NCBI RefSeq assembly: GCF_900537085.1 | Contig: NZ_UNRE01000011.1 | Span: forward strand, 92,043 to 156,042 | From: Agarivorans sp. Alg241-V36 | Lineage (GTDB): Bacteria > Pseudomonadota > Gammaproteobacteria > Enterobacterales > Celerinatantimonadaceae | Direction: 5' to 3' | Length of the DNA: 64,000 nt | Shown: positions 1 to 8,999 of the stretch, one piece after another | Position numbering within the stretch: the first letter of the stretch is position 1 | How the letters are laid out: the number at the start of each line of letters is the position of its first letter | The notes under the pieces: generated by a model | The model's input: the letters and a program-made list of their open reading frames with translations, nothing else | Databases searched by the model: none | What the model was told of the DNA's origin: nothing | Program-made: the position numbers and the translations under genes

Positions 1-586
1 ATTGTTGCATTGGTTTGATATCTTGCGGATCCCAGCTTTGCTCAAATCGAGTTTGCGGTGCATCGCAAAATAGATGCTCTGGTAAGAACCCTTGGTAGAG
101 CTGATGCATTCCTCCATTAGGATCACACACTGACATAGCACCAAAGGTATCACCATGGTAACCATTTCTCACCGTGGCAAACTTGGCGCGTTTTTCACCT
201 TTGGCATGCCAGTACTGCAGGGCCATTTTGAGTGCCACTTCTACCGCTACCGAGCCGGAGTCACTAATAAATACTTGCTGCAAATTGTGGGGTGTTAAAT
301 CAACTAACTTCTTTGCGAGCTCTACTGCAGGTTGATGAGTCAACCCTCCAAACATCACATGTGACATATTGGATAGTTGTTGGTGGGCCGCATCATCAAG
401 CTCTTTAACACCATAGCCGTGAATACACGCCCACCAAGAGGCCATGCCGTCTACCAAACGTTCACCATTTTCTAGGACGATTTCGCAGCCTTCTGCAGCA
501 GCAACTGGATAGCAGGGCAAGGGATTAACAGACGAGGTATAGGGATGCCATAGGTGTTGCTGGTCGTAATCTAAATCTATGCTCAT
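1..586 (-). CDS. bioA: BioA, adenosylmethionine-8-amino-7-oxononanoate aminotransferase (partial, C-terminus outside window)
   Basis: This PLP enzyme converts KAPA to DAPA with S-adenosylmethionine as amino donor, the third step of biotin ring assembly. About 195 N-terminal codons are in the window, read leftwards from an ATG at 586. Visible family features are WHPYTS near residue 13, DGMASWWACIHGYG in the substrate-pocket region, and the PLP-phosphate contact region YHGDT. The catalytic lysine lies beyond the left edge. It is transcribed divergently from bioB with a 97-bp gap, the classic bioA/bioBFCD arrangement controlled by BirA. Incompleteness is only the window boundary; no frameshift is seen. 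Confidence 0.95.
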   Translation of the reverse strand, partial: MSIDLDYDQQHLWHPYTSSVNPLPCYPVAAAEGCEIVLENGERLVDGMASWWACIHGYGVKELDDAAHQQLSNMSHVMFGGLTHQPAVELAKKLVDLTPHNLQQVFISDSGSVAVEVALKMALQYWHAKGEKRAKFATVRNGYHGDTFGAMSVCDPNGGMHQLYQGFLPEHLFCDAPQTRFEQSWDPQDIKPMQQ

Positions 587-619
587 TTATTAACCGTTAG
601 TAAAGTGTTGGGTTTTTTG
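587..619. promoter_or_regulatory. Candidate BirA (biotin repressor) operator
   Basis: TTATTAACC at 587-595 and GGTTTTTTG at 611-619 are separated by exactly 15 bp. The known gammaproteobacterial bioO consensus is TTGTWAACC-N15-GGTTWACAA. The left arm differs at one position and the right arm matches only its inner five bases, so the dyad is imperfect. Position between divergent bioA and bioB and the exact spacing support the call. Confidence 0.5.
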
Positions 620-622
620 AAG

Positions 623-650
623 TTGACAGCGGCTTAACTGTCGCTAGACT
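623..650 (+). promoter_or_regulatory. Candidate sigma-70 promoter of bioBFCD
   Basis: A perfect -35 TTGACA (623-628) is followed after 16 bp by TAGACT (645-650; 4 of 6 matches to TATAAT). It lies just downstream of the BirA-like operator and about 34 bp before the bioB ATG. Confidence 0.45.
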
Positions 651-683
651 AGCGGATTATTATTTCTAAAGAAAGCTTCACAA

Positions 684-1736
684 ATGACTCAAGCACTCCG
701 CCACGATTGGACCGTACAGGAAGTAAACGATTTGTTTGCTTTACCGTTTAACGATTTGTTGTTTCAGGCTCAATGCGCTCATCGCGCTAATTTTGACCCG
801 AATCAAGTACAGGTTTCCACCTTGTTGTCGATTAAAACTGGTGCCTGTCCAGAGGATTGTAAGTATTGCCCGCAAAGTGCTCACCATAAAACCGACCTTA
901 AAACAGAGCGTTTGTTAGAAGTTGAACACGTGCTAACTGAAGCTAAAAAAGCTAAGGCTAATGGCTCAACCCGTTTTTGTATGGGAGCGGCTTGGAAAAA
1001 CCCTAAACAACGCGATATGCCGTACTTGGTTAAGATGGTCGAAGGCGTTAAAGAAATGGGTATGGAAACCTGTATGACTTTGGGCATGCTTGAGAAGCAG
1101 CAAGCCGAAGAACTGGCAGTTGCCGGTTTAGATTATTACAACCATAACCTTGATACCTCGCGCGAGTATTACCAAGAAATTATTACTACACGTACTTACG
1201 ACCAACGCTTAGACACCTTAGATAACGTGCGCTCAGCAGGTATGAAGGTGTGCTCTGGCGGTATTATGGGCATGGGTGAAACCGCAACAGATAGAAGTGG
1301 CTTGTTGGTTCAACTGGCTAATCTTCCACGTCACCCTGAAAGTGTGCCGATTAACATGCTAGTTAAAGTGAAGGGCACTTTACTAGAAGGTGTTGATGAT
1401 ATGGATCAGTTTGAGTTCATTCGATGTATTGCGGTAGCTCGAATCATGATGCCGCGCTCTCACGTGCGTCTATCTGCTGGTCGTGAAGAAATGAATGAAC
1501 AAGTTCAAGCGCTTTGTTTTATGGCGGGTGCAAACTCTATATTTTATGGATGTAAGCTCTTAACAACGCCTAACCCTGATGAAAACCAAGACATGCAGTT
1601 GTTTAAAAAGCTCGGGATCCGCCCAGAGCCAGCAGCGCTTAAAAATGGCACTGAAGAACAAGAAGAAGACCTCTACAAAACCTTAGTTAAACAACAGCAG
1701 AAGAATAGCCCATCTCAGTTTTATGACGCTTCATAA
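684..1736 (+). CDS. bioB: BioB, biotin synthase
   Basis: Radical SAM enzyme that inserts sulfur into dethiobiotin, the last step of biotin synthesis. The protein has 350 residues, the usual length. The radical SAM cysteines C55, C59 and C62 lie in [10 protein letters not shown] and bind the 4Fe-4S cluster; the conserved arginine of the 2Fe-2S site is expected in the stretch [10 protein letters not shown]. The C-terminal tail is rich in Glu and Lys and poorly conserved. First gene of bioB-bioF-bioC-bioD: its stop at 1734-1736 directly abuts the bioF ATG, implying translational coupling. Confidence 0.98.
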   Translation: MTQALRHDWTVQEVNDLFALPFNDLLFQAQCAHRANFDPNQVQVSTLLSIKTGACPEDCKYCPQSAHHKTDLKTERLLEVEHVLTEAKKAKANGSTRFCMGAAWKNPKQRDMPYLVKMVEGVKEMGMETCMTLGMLEKQQAEELAVAGLDYYNHNLDTSREYYQEIITTRTYDQRLDTLDNVRSAGMKVCSGGIMGMGETATDRSGLLVQLANLPRHPESVPINMLVKVKGTLLEGVDDMDQFEFIRCIAVARIMMPRSHVRLSAGREEMNEQVQALCFMAGANSIFYGCKLLTTPNPDENQDMQLFKKLGIRPEPAALKNGTEEQEEDLYKTLVKQQQKNSPSQFYDAS

Positions 1737-2912
1737 ATGGCCTTTGAATTTGTTAAAGAACAAGTAGAGCAACGCAAGCAACAGCAGTTGTTTCGTCAGA
1801 GGCGTTGCCAATCGAGCGCTCAAGGTCGTTTGATTGACATTGAAGAGCAACGCTTTGTTAATTTTTCAAGTAACGATTACCTTGGTTTATCTCACCATGC
1901 CAAAGTAATTGAAGCCTGGAAAAAAGGTGCTGAGCGTTACGGTGTGGGAAGTGGTGGTTCGCCACTGGTTACTGGATTTCAACAAGCCCATTATGAGCTT
2001 GAAGAAACGCTATGTGATTGGCAGGGGCGAGAAGGGGCTTTGTTGTTTAATAGCGGTTTCTCCGCTAACCAAAGCGTGGTCAAGGCTTTGCTCTCCAAAA
2101 ATGATGTATTAATCCAAGATAAACTTAATCATGCATCTTTAATGGAAGCAGGCGTGTTGTGTGATGCCAGCTTCATGCGTTTTAAGCATAACTCTGTGCC
2201 GCAACTGGCTAAAAAGTTAGCTAGCCAAAATAGAGCTAACTGCTTGGTGATCACCGAAGGTGTATTTAGCATGGACGGTGATCAAGCGCCATTAAAGGCT
2301 ATCAGCGATCTATGTAAACAACACAAGTCGTGGTTAATGGTAGATGACGCCCACGGAGTGGGGTGTTTAGGAGAACAAGGCGCTGGTTCGTTAAATCACC
2401 AAGGCCTTAGTCCCGATGATGTGCAGATCCAGATGATAACCTTTGGCAAAGCTTTGGGGGTTTCCGGTGCAGCCATTCTGTGTGACCAAGAGCTTAAAGA
2501 CTACCTTATTAACTTTGATAAAAGCTATGTTTACTCCACTGCAATGCCGGCTGCACAAGCTTGCGCTATCACAGAATCTATTAAGGTGCTGCAAAGAGAG
2601 CCTGAACTACAACAAAAGCTAGTAAGTAATATAACGTTGTTTAAAGGCTTAGCTAAGGAAAACGGTATAGCGCTCACTGATTCTAATACAGCTATACAAC
2701 CGATAATTGTTGGTCAGGCTGAAAAAGCCTTGCTAATGGCTCAATCCCTGCAAAACAAGGGCTTTTGGGTATCGGGTATTCGGCCACCAACGGTACCAGC
2801 GAACACTGCTCGGTTGCGGGTTACCTTAAGTAGCCATCATCAAGAACAAGATATTGTTGGTCTTATAAAAGCCATTTCTGAAGTAAACAAAGATAACTAT
2901 GATCATCGATAA
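1737..2912 (+). CDS. bioF: BioF, 8-amino-7-oxononanoate synthase
   Basis: PLP-dependent alpha-oxoamine synthase that condenses pimeloyl-ACP (or -CoA) with alanine to give KAPA. Length 391, normal for the family. Visible motifs: NFSSNDYLGLS near 42, GSGGSPLVTG at 71-80, the aspartate motif DDAHGVG near 203, and the PLP Schiff-base lysine K238 in TFGKALG. It begins on the base after the bioB stop, and its last 14 bp overlap the start of bioC. Second gene of the operon. Confidence 0.97.
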   Translation: MAFEFVKEQVEQRKQQQLFRQRRCQSSAQGRLIDIEEQRFVNFSSNDYLGLSHHAKVIEAWKKGAERYGVGSGGSPLVTGFQQAHYELEETLCDWQGREGALLFNSGFSANQSVVKALLSKNDVLIQDKLNHASLMEAGVLCDASFMRFKHNSVPQLAKKLASQNRANCLVITEGVFSMDGDQAPLKAISDLCKQHKSWLMVDDAHGVGCLGEQGAGSLNHQGLSPDDVQIQMITFGKALGVSGAAILCDQELKDYLINFDKSYVYSTAMPAAQACAITESIKVLQREPELQQKLVSNITLFKGLAKENGIALTDSNTAIQPIIVGQAEKALLMAQSLQNKGFWVSGIRPPTVPANTARLRVTLSSHHQEQDIVGLIKAISEVNKDNYDHR

Positions 2913-3675
2913 ACAGCAGGTTGCTCGTCATTTTTCCAAAGCTGCTGACTCATATAATGACTACGCCGAACTACAACGCAACATCGGCCACCAACTGCTG
3001 AGCTACTTGCCAGCTCAAGACTATTCGTTGGCTGTCGATTTGGGCTGTGGAACTGGATACTTTGCTACAGCCCTAAAAGCTCAAGTGGATAAGGTAATTG
3101 CTTTAGACCTGTCTTTAGCTATGGCAAACAAAGCTAAGCATTCTGCCAAACCATTTGCTGCAATGGTGAGTGATGCAGAGCAGCTAGCACTAGCAGATAG
3201 CAGCGTTGACTTGGTCTATTCAAGCTTGGCTTTACAATGGTGTAACGACCTTACTATAGCCTTGAGGGAAATTAAACGCGTGCTTAAGCCTAATGGCATT
3301 TTGTTATTTTCTACCCTTAATCAAGGCACTTTATTTGAGCTAGAAGATGCCTGGGCAGATGTAGACAAGCATCGTCATGTAAATCGATTTCTTACCAATG
3401 CAGAGATTGAAGAAGCTGCCAATAATGCGGGTTTTGCCGATACCGAGTTTTATCAGGAAAAACGAACACTTTGGTATGAGCATGCCTTTCTGTTGTTAGC
3501 TGACTTAAAAGGAATTGGCGCTAATTATGTAGTTGGCGGTGAACCTAAGGCCACAAATCGCAGTCAACTTAAAACCATGGCTAAAAACTACAAGGCTAAA
3601 TACAGTTCGGCAGATAAAAACAACTGCATTAGTGCAACATATAAGGTGAGCTACGGAGTATTAATCAATGCTTAA
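2899..3675 (+). CDS. bioC: BioC, malonyl-ACP O-methyltransferase
   Basis: SAM-dependent methyltransferase that methylates the free carboxyl of malonyl-ACP, letting the fatty acid pathway build the pimeloyl chain. 258 residues. The class I motif VDLGCGTGYFA near 46-56 binds SAM; DLVYSSLALQW and the post-motif KRVLKPNGILLFSTL follow the BioC pattern. It overlaps bioF by 14 bp and bioD by 8 bp, so the three are translated as a block. No bioH is in the window, so the pimeloyl ester hydrolase must be encoded elsewhere. Confidence 0.93.
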   Translation: MIIDKQQVARHFSKAADSYNDYAELQRNIGHQLLSYLPAQDYSLAVDLGCGTGYFATALKAQVDKVIALDLSLAMANKAKHSAKPFAAMVSDAEQLALADSSVDLVYSSLALQWCNDLTIALREIKRVLKPNGILLFSTLNQGTLFELEDAWADVDKHRHVNRFLTNAEIEEAANNAGFADTEFYQEKRTLWYEHAFLLLADLKGIGANYVVGGEPKATNRSQLKTMAKNYKAKYSSADKNNCISATYKVSYGVLINA

Positions 3676-4357
3676 GTCCATTTTTGTCACCGGTACAGAT
3701 ACCGAAGTGGGTAAAACAGTAGTGAGTTGTGGCTTGGTGAAAGCCTTGCAAGGCAAATTTTCTATCGTTAATGGATATAAACCAATAGCAGCAGGAACAG
3801 AAATTTTTGCTTTAGGTGAAGGCAATGAAGACGCCTTCGCGCTGATGGGTGTAAATTCCAGTGAACTTAGCTATTCAGACGTTAATCCCGTCATGTTAAA
3901 ACATGCCATTGCCCCCCACATAGCTGCAAATATAGAAAACACGCCTGTTAATACTGAGCTAATGACCAGTGGCTTACAAAACCTCTCCAGTAAATCTGAC
4001 TTCGTTGTTGTTGAAGGAGCAGGGGGGTGGCATGTTCCTCTTAATGATAGTGGATTGATGATGTCTAACTGGGTTGCAGAACAACAAATTCCAGTCGTAT
4101 TAGTTGTTGGCGTTAAGTTGGGATGTCTTAACCATGCCTTGCTTACAGTTGAAGCTATAAAAGCCAGTGGTTGTAAGTTGGTGGCTTGGGTTGCTAATAA
4201 TTTAAATGAAACTTCAGATATATCAAAACTGAATATCCGCTATTTGCAAGCTGCCATTGAAGCGCCTTGTATTGCTGAACTTCCCTATAACACCAGCCTT
4301 GATGCGGATTTGGCGGCTGAATGTTTTGAACTTGATGCGCTAATCAGCAAAATCTAA
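3668..4357 (+). CDS. bioD: BioD, dethiobiotin synthetase
   Basis: ATP-dependent carboxylase that closes the ureido ring of dethiobiotin from DAPA and CO2. 229 residues. The P-loop GTDTEVGKT occupies residues 9-17, and VVEGAGGWHVPL is the conserved BioD substrate/Mg region. Its start overlaps the end of bioC by 8 bp and it is the last gene of the biotin operon. The 90 bp to htpX contain no evident hairpin terminator. Confidence 0.96.
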   Translation: MLKSIFVTGTDTEVGKTVVSCGLVKALQGKFSIVNGYKPIAAGTEIFALGEGNEDAFALMGVNSSELSYSDVNPVMLKHAIAPHIAANIENTPVNTELMTSGLQNLSSKSDFVVVEGAGGWHVPLNDSGLMMSNWVAEQQIPVVLVVGVKLGCLNHALLTVEAIKASGCKLVAWVANNLNETSDISKLNIRYLQAAIEAPCIAELPYNTSLDADLAAECFELDALISKI

Positions 4358-4447
4358 AACCTTCGCCAGGTTCAAGCCATTGAAATTTGTGAGCTATACC
4401 CCATATATTAAGGTAGTTGGGTTATTCCATCATAATTGAGGAAGACG

Positions 4448-5320
4448 ATGAAACGTATATTGTTGTTTTTGGGCACTAACTTAGCGGTAGTTTTGGTGCT
4501 TGGCATAGTGATGAACATAGTGTTCTCTGCTCTGGGAATTTCAACCCAAAGCATGGGCGGTTTATTGATATTCTGTGCCATATTCGGCTTCGGTGGCTCT
4601 ATCATTTCTTTGCTTATTTCCAAATGGATGGCAAAACGATCTACCGGCGCTCAAGTTATTACTACTCCAAGAAACCAAACCGAAGCTTGGCTAGTTGATA
4701 CTGTTGCTCGACAAGCTAAAGCAGCGGGCATTGGTATGCCCGAGGTTGCCATTTACAATGCCCCAGATATGAATGCTTTTGCTACTGGAGCTAAGCGAGA
4801 TGACGCCTTAGTCGCGGTAAGTACCGGACTGTTGGATAGCATGAGCCGTGATGAAGTGGAAGCGGTACTCGCCCATGAAGTTAGTCATATTGCCAATGGC
4901 GACATGGTTACTCTTACCTTAATTCAGGGTGTAGTGAATACCTTTGTAATGTTCCTTGCTCGCATTATTGCAAACGTTATTAGTTCAGCAATGAGCAACA
5001 ATAACGAAAACGGTCAAGGTATGGGCACCTTTGCTTATATAGCTACCGTGTTTGTGCTAGAAATGGTATTTGGCATTCTTGCGAGTATTATCGTCATGTG
5101 GTTTTCGCGTCAGCGCGAATACCGAGCAGATGAAGGTTCTGCCAAGCTAGTGGGCAAAGACAAGATGATTAATGCTCTGCAACGTTTAAGTGGAAGTAGG
5201 GAGCCAGAAATGGAGGGCTCTATGATGGCCTTTGGCATTAACGGTAAGCGCGCCATGAGCGAGCTGTTTTTAAGCCACCCACCTCTTGAAAAGCGCATTG
5301 CCGCCTTGCGAGCGCGTTAA
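4448..5320 (+). CDS. htpX: HtpX, membrane zinc metalloprotease
   Basis: M48 protease that removes misfolded inner-membrane proteins together with FtsH. The chosen ATG gives 290 residues beginning [19 protein letters not shown], aligning with other HtpX N-termini. A strong GAGGAAG Shine-Dalgarno sits 3 bp upstream; an in-frame TTG 12 bp earlier is rejected because it lies within that sequence. Two N-terminal membrane segments (about 6-26 and 38-58) precede the zinc site HEVSH at 143-147. Two more hydrophobic stretches follow near 158-178 and 195-215, and the third zinc ligand is expected in REYRADE. In enterobacteria the family is under CpxR stress control; no such site was identified here. 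Confidence 0.96.
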   Translation: MKRILLFLGTNLAVVLVLGIVMNIVFSALGISTQSMGGLLIFCAIFGFGGSIISLLISKWMAKRSTGAQVITTPRNQTEAWLVDTVARQAKAAGIGMPEVAIYNAPDMNAFATGAKRDDALVAVSTGLLDSMSRDEVEAVLAHEVSHIANGDMVTLTLIQGVVNTFVMFLARIIANVISSAMSNNNENGQGMGTFAYIATVFVLEMVFGILASIIVMWFSRQREYRADEGSAKLVGKDKMINALQRLSGSREPEMEGSMMAFGINGKRAMSELFLSHPPLEKRIAALRAR

Positions 5321-5348
5321 GCTCGGCAAATAGACCAAAAACTTTAAT

Positions 5349-5376
5349 AAAAGTGCCGTTTCGTCGGCACTTTTTT
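5349..5376 (+). terminator. Rho-independent terminator after htpX
   Basis: Stem AAGTGCCG / CGGCACTT (5351-5358 and 5365-5372) with a 6-nt loop, followed by a T run. It separates htpX from the next operon. Confidence 0.9.
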
Positions 5377-5393
5377 GATCTTGCGCTTAATTT

Positions 5394-5422
5394 TTGAGCG
5401 TAAACTTTTAAGTTTGTAATAT
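5394..5422 (+). promoter_or_regulatory. Candidate promoter of the lipoprotein / GGDEF-EAL operon
   Basis: TTGAGC (5394-5399) and TAATAT (5417-5422) with 17-bp spacing, downstream of the htpX terminator. Each box matches the consensus at four of six bases. The leader to the start codon is about 100 nt. Confidence 0.3.
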
Positions 5423-5528
5423 CCTCTTAATTTTTTAAACTGTTTGCTTTCCTTTTGCGCCCGGCACAAGCAGAATGGTTAGCTAGTTTTAGTTGTATAC
5501 TCAGGAAGAGTTAAGAACTATCAGGGAT

Positions 5529-6506
5529 ATGAAATTTACCTTTTTATCAATCAAACTAAGTAAGATTGGGTTACTGTTTCTTTTAAGTAGTTTCTTACTT
5601 GCATGCCAAAGCCAAACTCAAGCTCTTCGTGTAGCTGTGTCTCCTTGGTTGGGCTTTGAACCTATATTCCTGTCTAAGCAGCTTTCCTTCGAAGGCTCGA
5701 ATACTTACACCGTTAATGAGCTCACTACCCCCAGCCATGTAATGCATGCACTTAAAAGTGGTCAAGTGGATGCTGGTTTCCTTAGTCTTACCGAAACAAT
5801 CAGTTTATTAGCAGAGCGAGTTGATCTAACGGTTGTCGCAGTAATTGACCGCAGTGTTGGCGGCGATGCTTTGGTTACACGTCAAGACATCAACAGTATT
5901 GAACAATTAAAGGGCGAGCGTATTGGCTACGAGAGCCTATCGGTAGCCTCGCTGGTGATGGACGATTGGCTACAAGATACCAAGGTTAATGCAGATGATT
6001 TTGTTCTAGTCGAAGCCAAACTGGATGAGCAACTAGCGCTATTTCGTAAAGGCGAAATTAGCGCGGTGATGACCTCGGGTCCAATTCAAAGCCGTTTGGT
6101 AGATAACTTATCTGCCAACGTATTGTATAAAAGTGCTGCGCAAGGCCAGCCTTATTACCGAGTGATGGTGGTCAGAACTGAAGTGCTGCAAAAAAAGCGA
6201 AATAGCATTTCGCAATTATTGAAAAACTTTTATAAAGCAAACACTTGGTTAGAAGAGCATTCGCGAGAAGGTTACAAATTAATTGCTAAACGAACCCAAC
6301 TCTACAGTAAAGAGGTTCGTCAAGCGTATGGAAATATTCAAATGCTTAATGCTCAGCAGAGCATTGCACTTTTCTCTGGTAATTTTATTTTAGGACTTGC
6401 GCAAGAAAAAGCGCAACGTATGGCTGAGTTGGAATTGATCCACCGGGCTCCTGATTTGTCGCGACGTTTTACCAGCGAGTGGTTATTGGAGTTAAACGGT
6501 GTATAG
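5529..6506 (+). CDS. Periplasmic substrate-binding-type lipoprotein (NMT1/TauA-like), probable sensory partner of the next gene
   Basis: Starting at ATG 5529 gives 325 residues with a lipoprotein signal: Lys-containing N-region, hydrophobic core, lipobox FLLAC with Cys26. An in-frame TTG at 5493 would add 12 residues before the signal peptide and is unlikely. The mature part (LRVAVSPWLGFEPIF onward) resembles periplasmic binding proteins of the nitrate/taurine/thiamine-precursor group (NMT1-like). No ABC permease or ATPase is nearby. Instead the gene overlaps the start of a transmembrane GGDEF-EAL gene by 8 bp. The likely role is to bind a small molecule in the periplasm and signal to that enzyme, as NspS does for MbaA in Vibrio; this is inferred from context. 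The ligand is unknown. Confidence 0.75.
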   Translation: MKFTFLSIKLSKIGLLFLLSSFLLACQSQTQALRVAVSPWLGFEPIFLSKQLSFEGSNTYTVNELTTPSHVMHALKSGQVDAGFLSLTETISLLAERVDLTVVAVIDRSVGGDALVTRQDINSIEQLKGERIGYESLSVASLVMDDWLQDTKVNADDFVLVEAKLDEQLALFRKGEISAVMTSGPIQSRLVDNLSANVLYKSAAQGQPYYRVMVVRTEVLQKKRNSISQLLKNFYKANTWLEEHSREGYKLIAKRTQLYSKEVRQAYGNIQMLNAQQSIALFSGNFILGLAQEKAQRMAELELIHRAPDLSRRFTSEWLLELNGV

Positions 6507-8985
6507 GTTTAAGCGGATTTCATTGAGTGTAGTAATACCTATTTTAGCCTTGGTATTATTAGTTATTGCTCAGAGTTTATTGTTGTTAGGCACGCTGCAT
6601 GAGCAACGCACTAAGATGGCAGAACATGCTAGCCAACGTTTGTTGCATATTGGCTATCAATTACAACAAAGCCTTTCCGACAGCTTGTCTCGTCATCAAT
6701 GGGATATAGCGGAACGCCAACTAACCTTAGTGGCTTTAAATCAACAACTAGATTCACTGCAAGTTATCGATCCTCAGGGCTTGGTCCAAATATCTAACAA
6801 ACGCGCAGAAAAGAGTTTGTTTGCTGCTGATAACGCCAACTACTTCAATACCGAGTTATTTAACCAGGTTAAAACCAAACGCTCTCCAGTATCTCAAGTT
6901 TTACCAGAGCATTGGCAAGTGAACCTTTATCTTCCTTTAGATATGGGACCGAGAGAAGACAGCCTGCGCAGAGCTGAGCAAGGTGCAATATTTGTTAGTT
7001 ATAACCTGCAAAATACTTGGCTAGTTAAGCGCCAAATGATTATTGATGAAGCGATAAAAACCTTCATTTATATGTCGGTGGCTATGTTATTGCTGGTATT
7101 AATGCTTAACCGGCTTTTAGTAGCGCCAATCAACAAGCTAGCGGGGCGTACTAAGCAAATTCAAACTCATCGCAACGCCAATATTGTGGCAAAAAGCCAA
7201 GGCGAGATTGGAGCCTTAGAGCATGCCATTGGTAAGATGGCCAGTGGCATTCATAGTAGTTTTGCTCAACTGCAGCGTAGTGAGCAGCGTTGGCAGTTTG
7301 CCTTAAGTGGCTCTGGAGATGGTATTTGGGATTGGAACCTAATAACCAACTCTGTGTATTACTCGCCGCAATGGAAAGCCATGCTGGGTTATAAAGATAG
7401 CGAAATAGGTGAAAAGATTGAAGAGTGGGAGTCTAGGATCCATCCTGAAGACTTAGACAAAACCCTCAATGAATTGCGTAAGCATCTTAAAAAGAAAAAT
7501 AAAGTGTACGAGTCGATGCACCGTGTTAAGCATAAAGACGGCCACTACCTGTGGGTATTGTCTCGTGGCATGGTAGTGGAGCGCAGCGAGCGTGGTTTGC
7601 CTTCTCGAGTGATTAGCACCCAGACAAATATATCGGAAGTTCGTTCTGCTCAAGAGTTAGTGCGTTTTCAGTCTTCTCATGACGACATTACACGTTTGTC
7701 TAATCGTAGAAAGCTGCTTGAGAACTTAGATCTAGAAATTGAAAGAGGGCGCAAGTCTAATAAAATTGGCGCGCTTATCTATCTCGATATTGACCACTTT
7801 AAAAATGTTAACGATATGCTTGGTCATGCCGCGGGTGACTTACTGCTGCGATTAATTGCTCACCGTCTTAGAGAGGGACGAACTAGTGCCGAAACTGTTG
7901 CCCGTCTTGGTGGTGACGAGTTTGCTCTGTTAGTGCCTAATCTATCTAGCGACCGTGAAGAAGCTAAGCAACTTGCCGCTAATATGGCTGAGCATTTAGG
8001 CCGTGTTATTCACAAAGAGTTTGTGATCAAGGGTAATCAGATATCTTTGAACCTCACCACCGGTGTTGCGCTGTTTCCTAATCACGATAACAATGCCACT
8101 GAGATTTTACGCCAAGCTGATATCGCGCTTTACCACGGTAAAGATAATGAACGCTCAAGTGTTCATGTTTTCTCTGACCAAATGGCCGATGAGATCCAAG
8201 AGCGTCACCAACTAACCAAGATGATGAGAGAAGCGCTCGAAAACGAAGATATGGTGGCGTACTTCCAACCTCGTTATAACGATAACTTTGAGATGGTTGG
8301 AGCCGAAACCCTATTGCGTTGGTTTGATACTAAACTTGGTTGGATTTCACCTGGTCGCTTTATTCCTTTAGCAGAAGAAACAGGTTTAATCCTTACAATT
8401 GGTCAATGGGTAATGCGAAGTGCCTGCGAGACCTTAAAAACTTGGGAAGAGCGCGGCTTACCAGAAAACTTTAAAACTTTGTCGATTAACGTAAGCCCTA
8501 ACCAGTTCCACCGCGATTCCTTTGTCCAAGAGACCTTGGCTACCATTCAAGAAGCGGGCTGTGACCCTAAACTTATTGAGTTAGAGATTACCGAAGGCGT
8601 GTTGGTAGATAACGTTCAAGATACTGTGGAAAAAATCCAAGCCTTAAGGGACATCGGTGTTCGCTTCTCAGTAGATGATTTCGGTACAGGTTATTCATCG
8701 CTGGCTTACTTAAACAAGTTACCGATTAACTGTTTGAAGATTGATAAGTCTTTTGTGAGCGAATTACAAAGTGGTGGTAGCGAATGTGCAATTATTACCA
8801 CCATTATCTCTATGGCAGAGAACTTAGATTTAGAAGTTATTGCTGAAGGTGTAGAGACAGAATACCAATTAGAGTTTTTGAAATACCGTCGTTGTACTGT
8901 GTATCAAGGCTTCTATTTTAGTGAAGCGCTAGAGCCTGAAATCTTTGAAGAACGTTTGTTCATTGGTCAGGCTGAGACAGCCTGA
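6499..8985 (+). CDS. Membrane HAMP-PAS-GGDEF-EAL c-di-GMP enzyme
   Basis: 828-residue inner-membrane protein. Order: TM1 about 8-29, periplasmic region about 30-185, TM2 about 190-208, HAMP about 208-260, PAS/PAC about 262-385, GGDEF about 395-555, EAL about 565-815. GGDEF is intact at 471-475, but there is no RxxD inhibitory site five residues upstream. The EAL signature reads ETL (603-605), keeping the catalytic Glu; NVSPNQF, ELEITEG, DDFGTGYSS, KIDKSFV and AEGVE are all present, so phosphodiesterase activity is plausible. It may act in both directions or mainly as a phosphodiesterase. The 8-bp overlap with the upstream lipoprotein suggests a co-translated sensor pair. Confidence 0.93.
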   Translation: MYRFKRISLSVVIPILALVLLVIAQSLLLLGTLHEQRTKMAEHASQRLLHIGYQLQQSLSDSLSRHQWDIAERQLTLVALNQQLDSLQVIDPQGLVQISNKRAEKSLFAADNANYFNTELFNQVKTKRSPVSQVLPEHWQVNLYLPLDMGPREDSLRRAEQGAIFVSYNLQNTWLVKRQMIIDEAIKTFIYMSVAMLLLVLMLNRLLVAPINKLAGRTKQIQTHRNANIVAKSQGEIGALEHAIGKMASGIHSSFAQLQRSEQRWQFALSGSGDGIWDWNLITNSVYYSPQWKAMLGYKDSEIGEKIEEWESRIHPEDLDKTLNELRKHLKKKNKVYESMHRVKHKDGHYLWVLSRGMVVERSERGLPSRVISTQTNISEVRSAQELVRFQSSHDDITRLSNRRKLLENLDLEIERGRKSNKIGALIYLDIDHFKNVNDMLGHAAGDLLLRLIAHRLREGRTSAETVARLGGDEFALLVPNLSSDREEAKQLAANMAEHLGRVIHKEFVIKGNQISLNLTTGVALFPNHDNNATEILRQADIALYHGKDNERSSVHVFSDQMADEIQERHQLTKMMREALENEDMVAYFQPRYNDNFEMVGAETLLRWFDTKLGWISPGRFIPLAEETGLILTIGQWVMRSACETLKTWEERGLPENFKTLSINVSPNQFHRDSFVQETLATIQEAGCDPKLIELEITEGVLVDNVQDTVEKIQALRDIGVRFSVDDFGTGYSSLAYLNKLPINCLKIDKSFVSELQSGGSECAIITTIISMAENLDLEVIAEGVETEYQLEFLKYRRCTVYQGFYFSEALEPEIFEERLFIGQAETA

Positions 8986-8991
8986 CCAATG
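8961..8991. other. 14-bp perfect hairpin spanning a stop codon between convergent genes
   Basis: CATTGGTCAGGCTG (8961-8974) and its exact reverse complement (8978-8991) flank a 3-nt loop, AGA. The stop codon of the GGDEF-EAL gene (8983-8985) lies inside the right arm. No T run follows on either strand, so it is not a standard intrinsic terminator. It could act as a bidirectional 3'-end stabiliser or terminator for the two convergent genes, which are only 14 bp apart. Confidence 0.8.
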
Positions 8992-8999
8992 ACGTTTAC

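Noticed and set aside
1..586. bioA as a truncated pseudogene
   Set aside because: The missing part is simply beyond the window edge; the visible frame is intact.
5493..5528. Upstream TTG start for the binding-protein lipoprotein
   Set aside because: Would place 12 polar residues before an otherwise perfect lipoprotein signal peptide.
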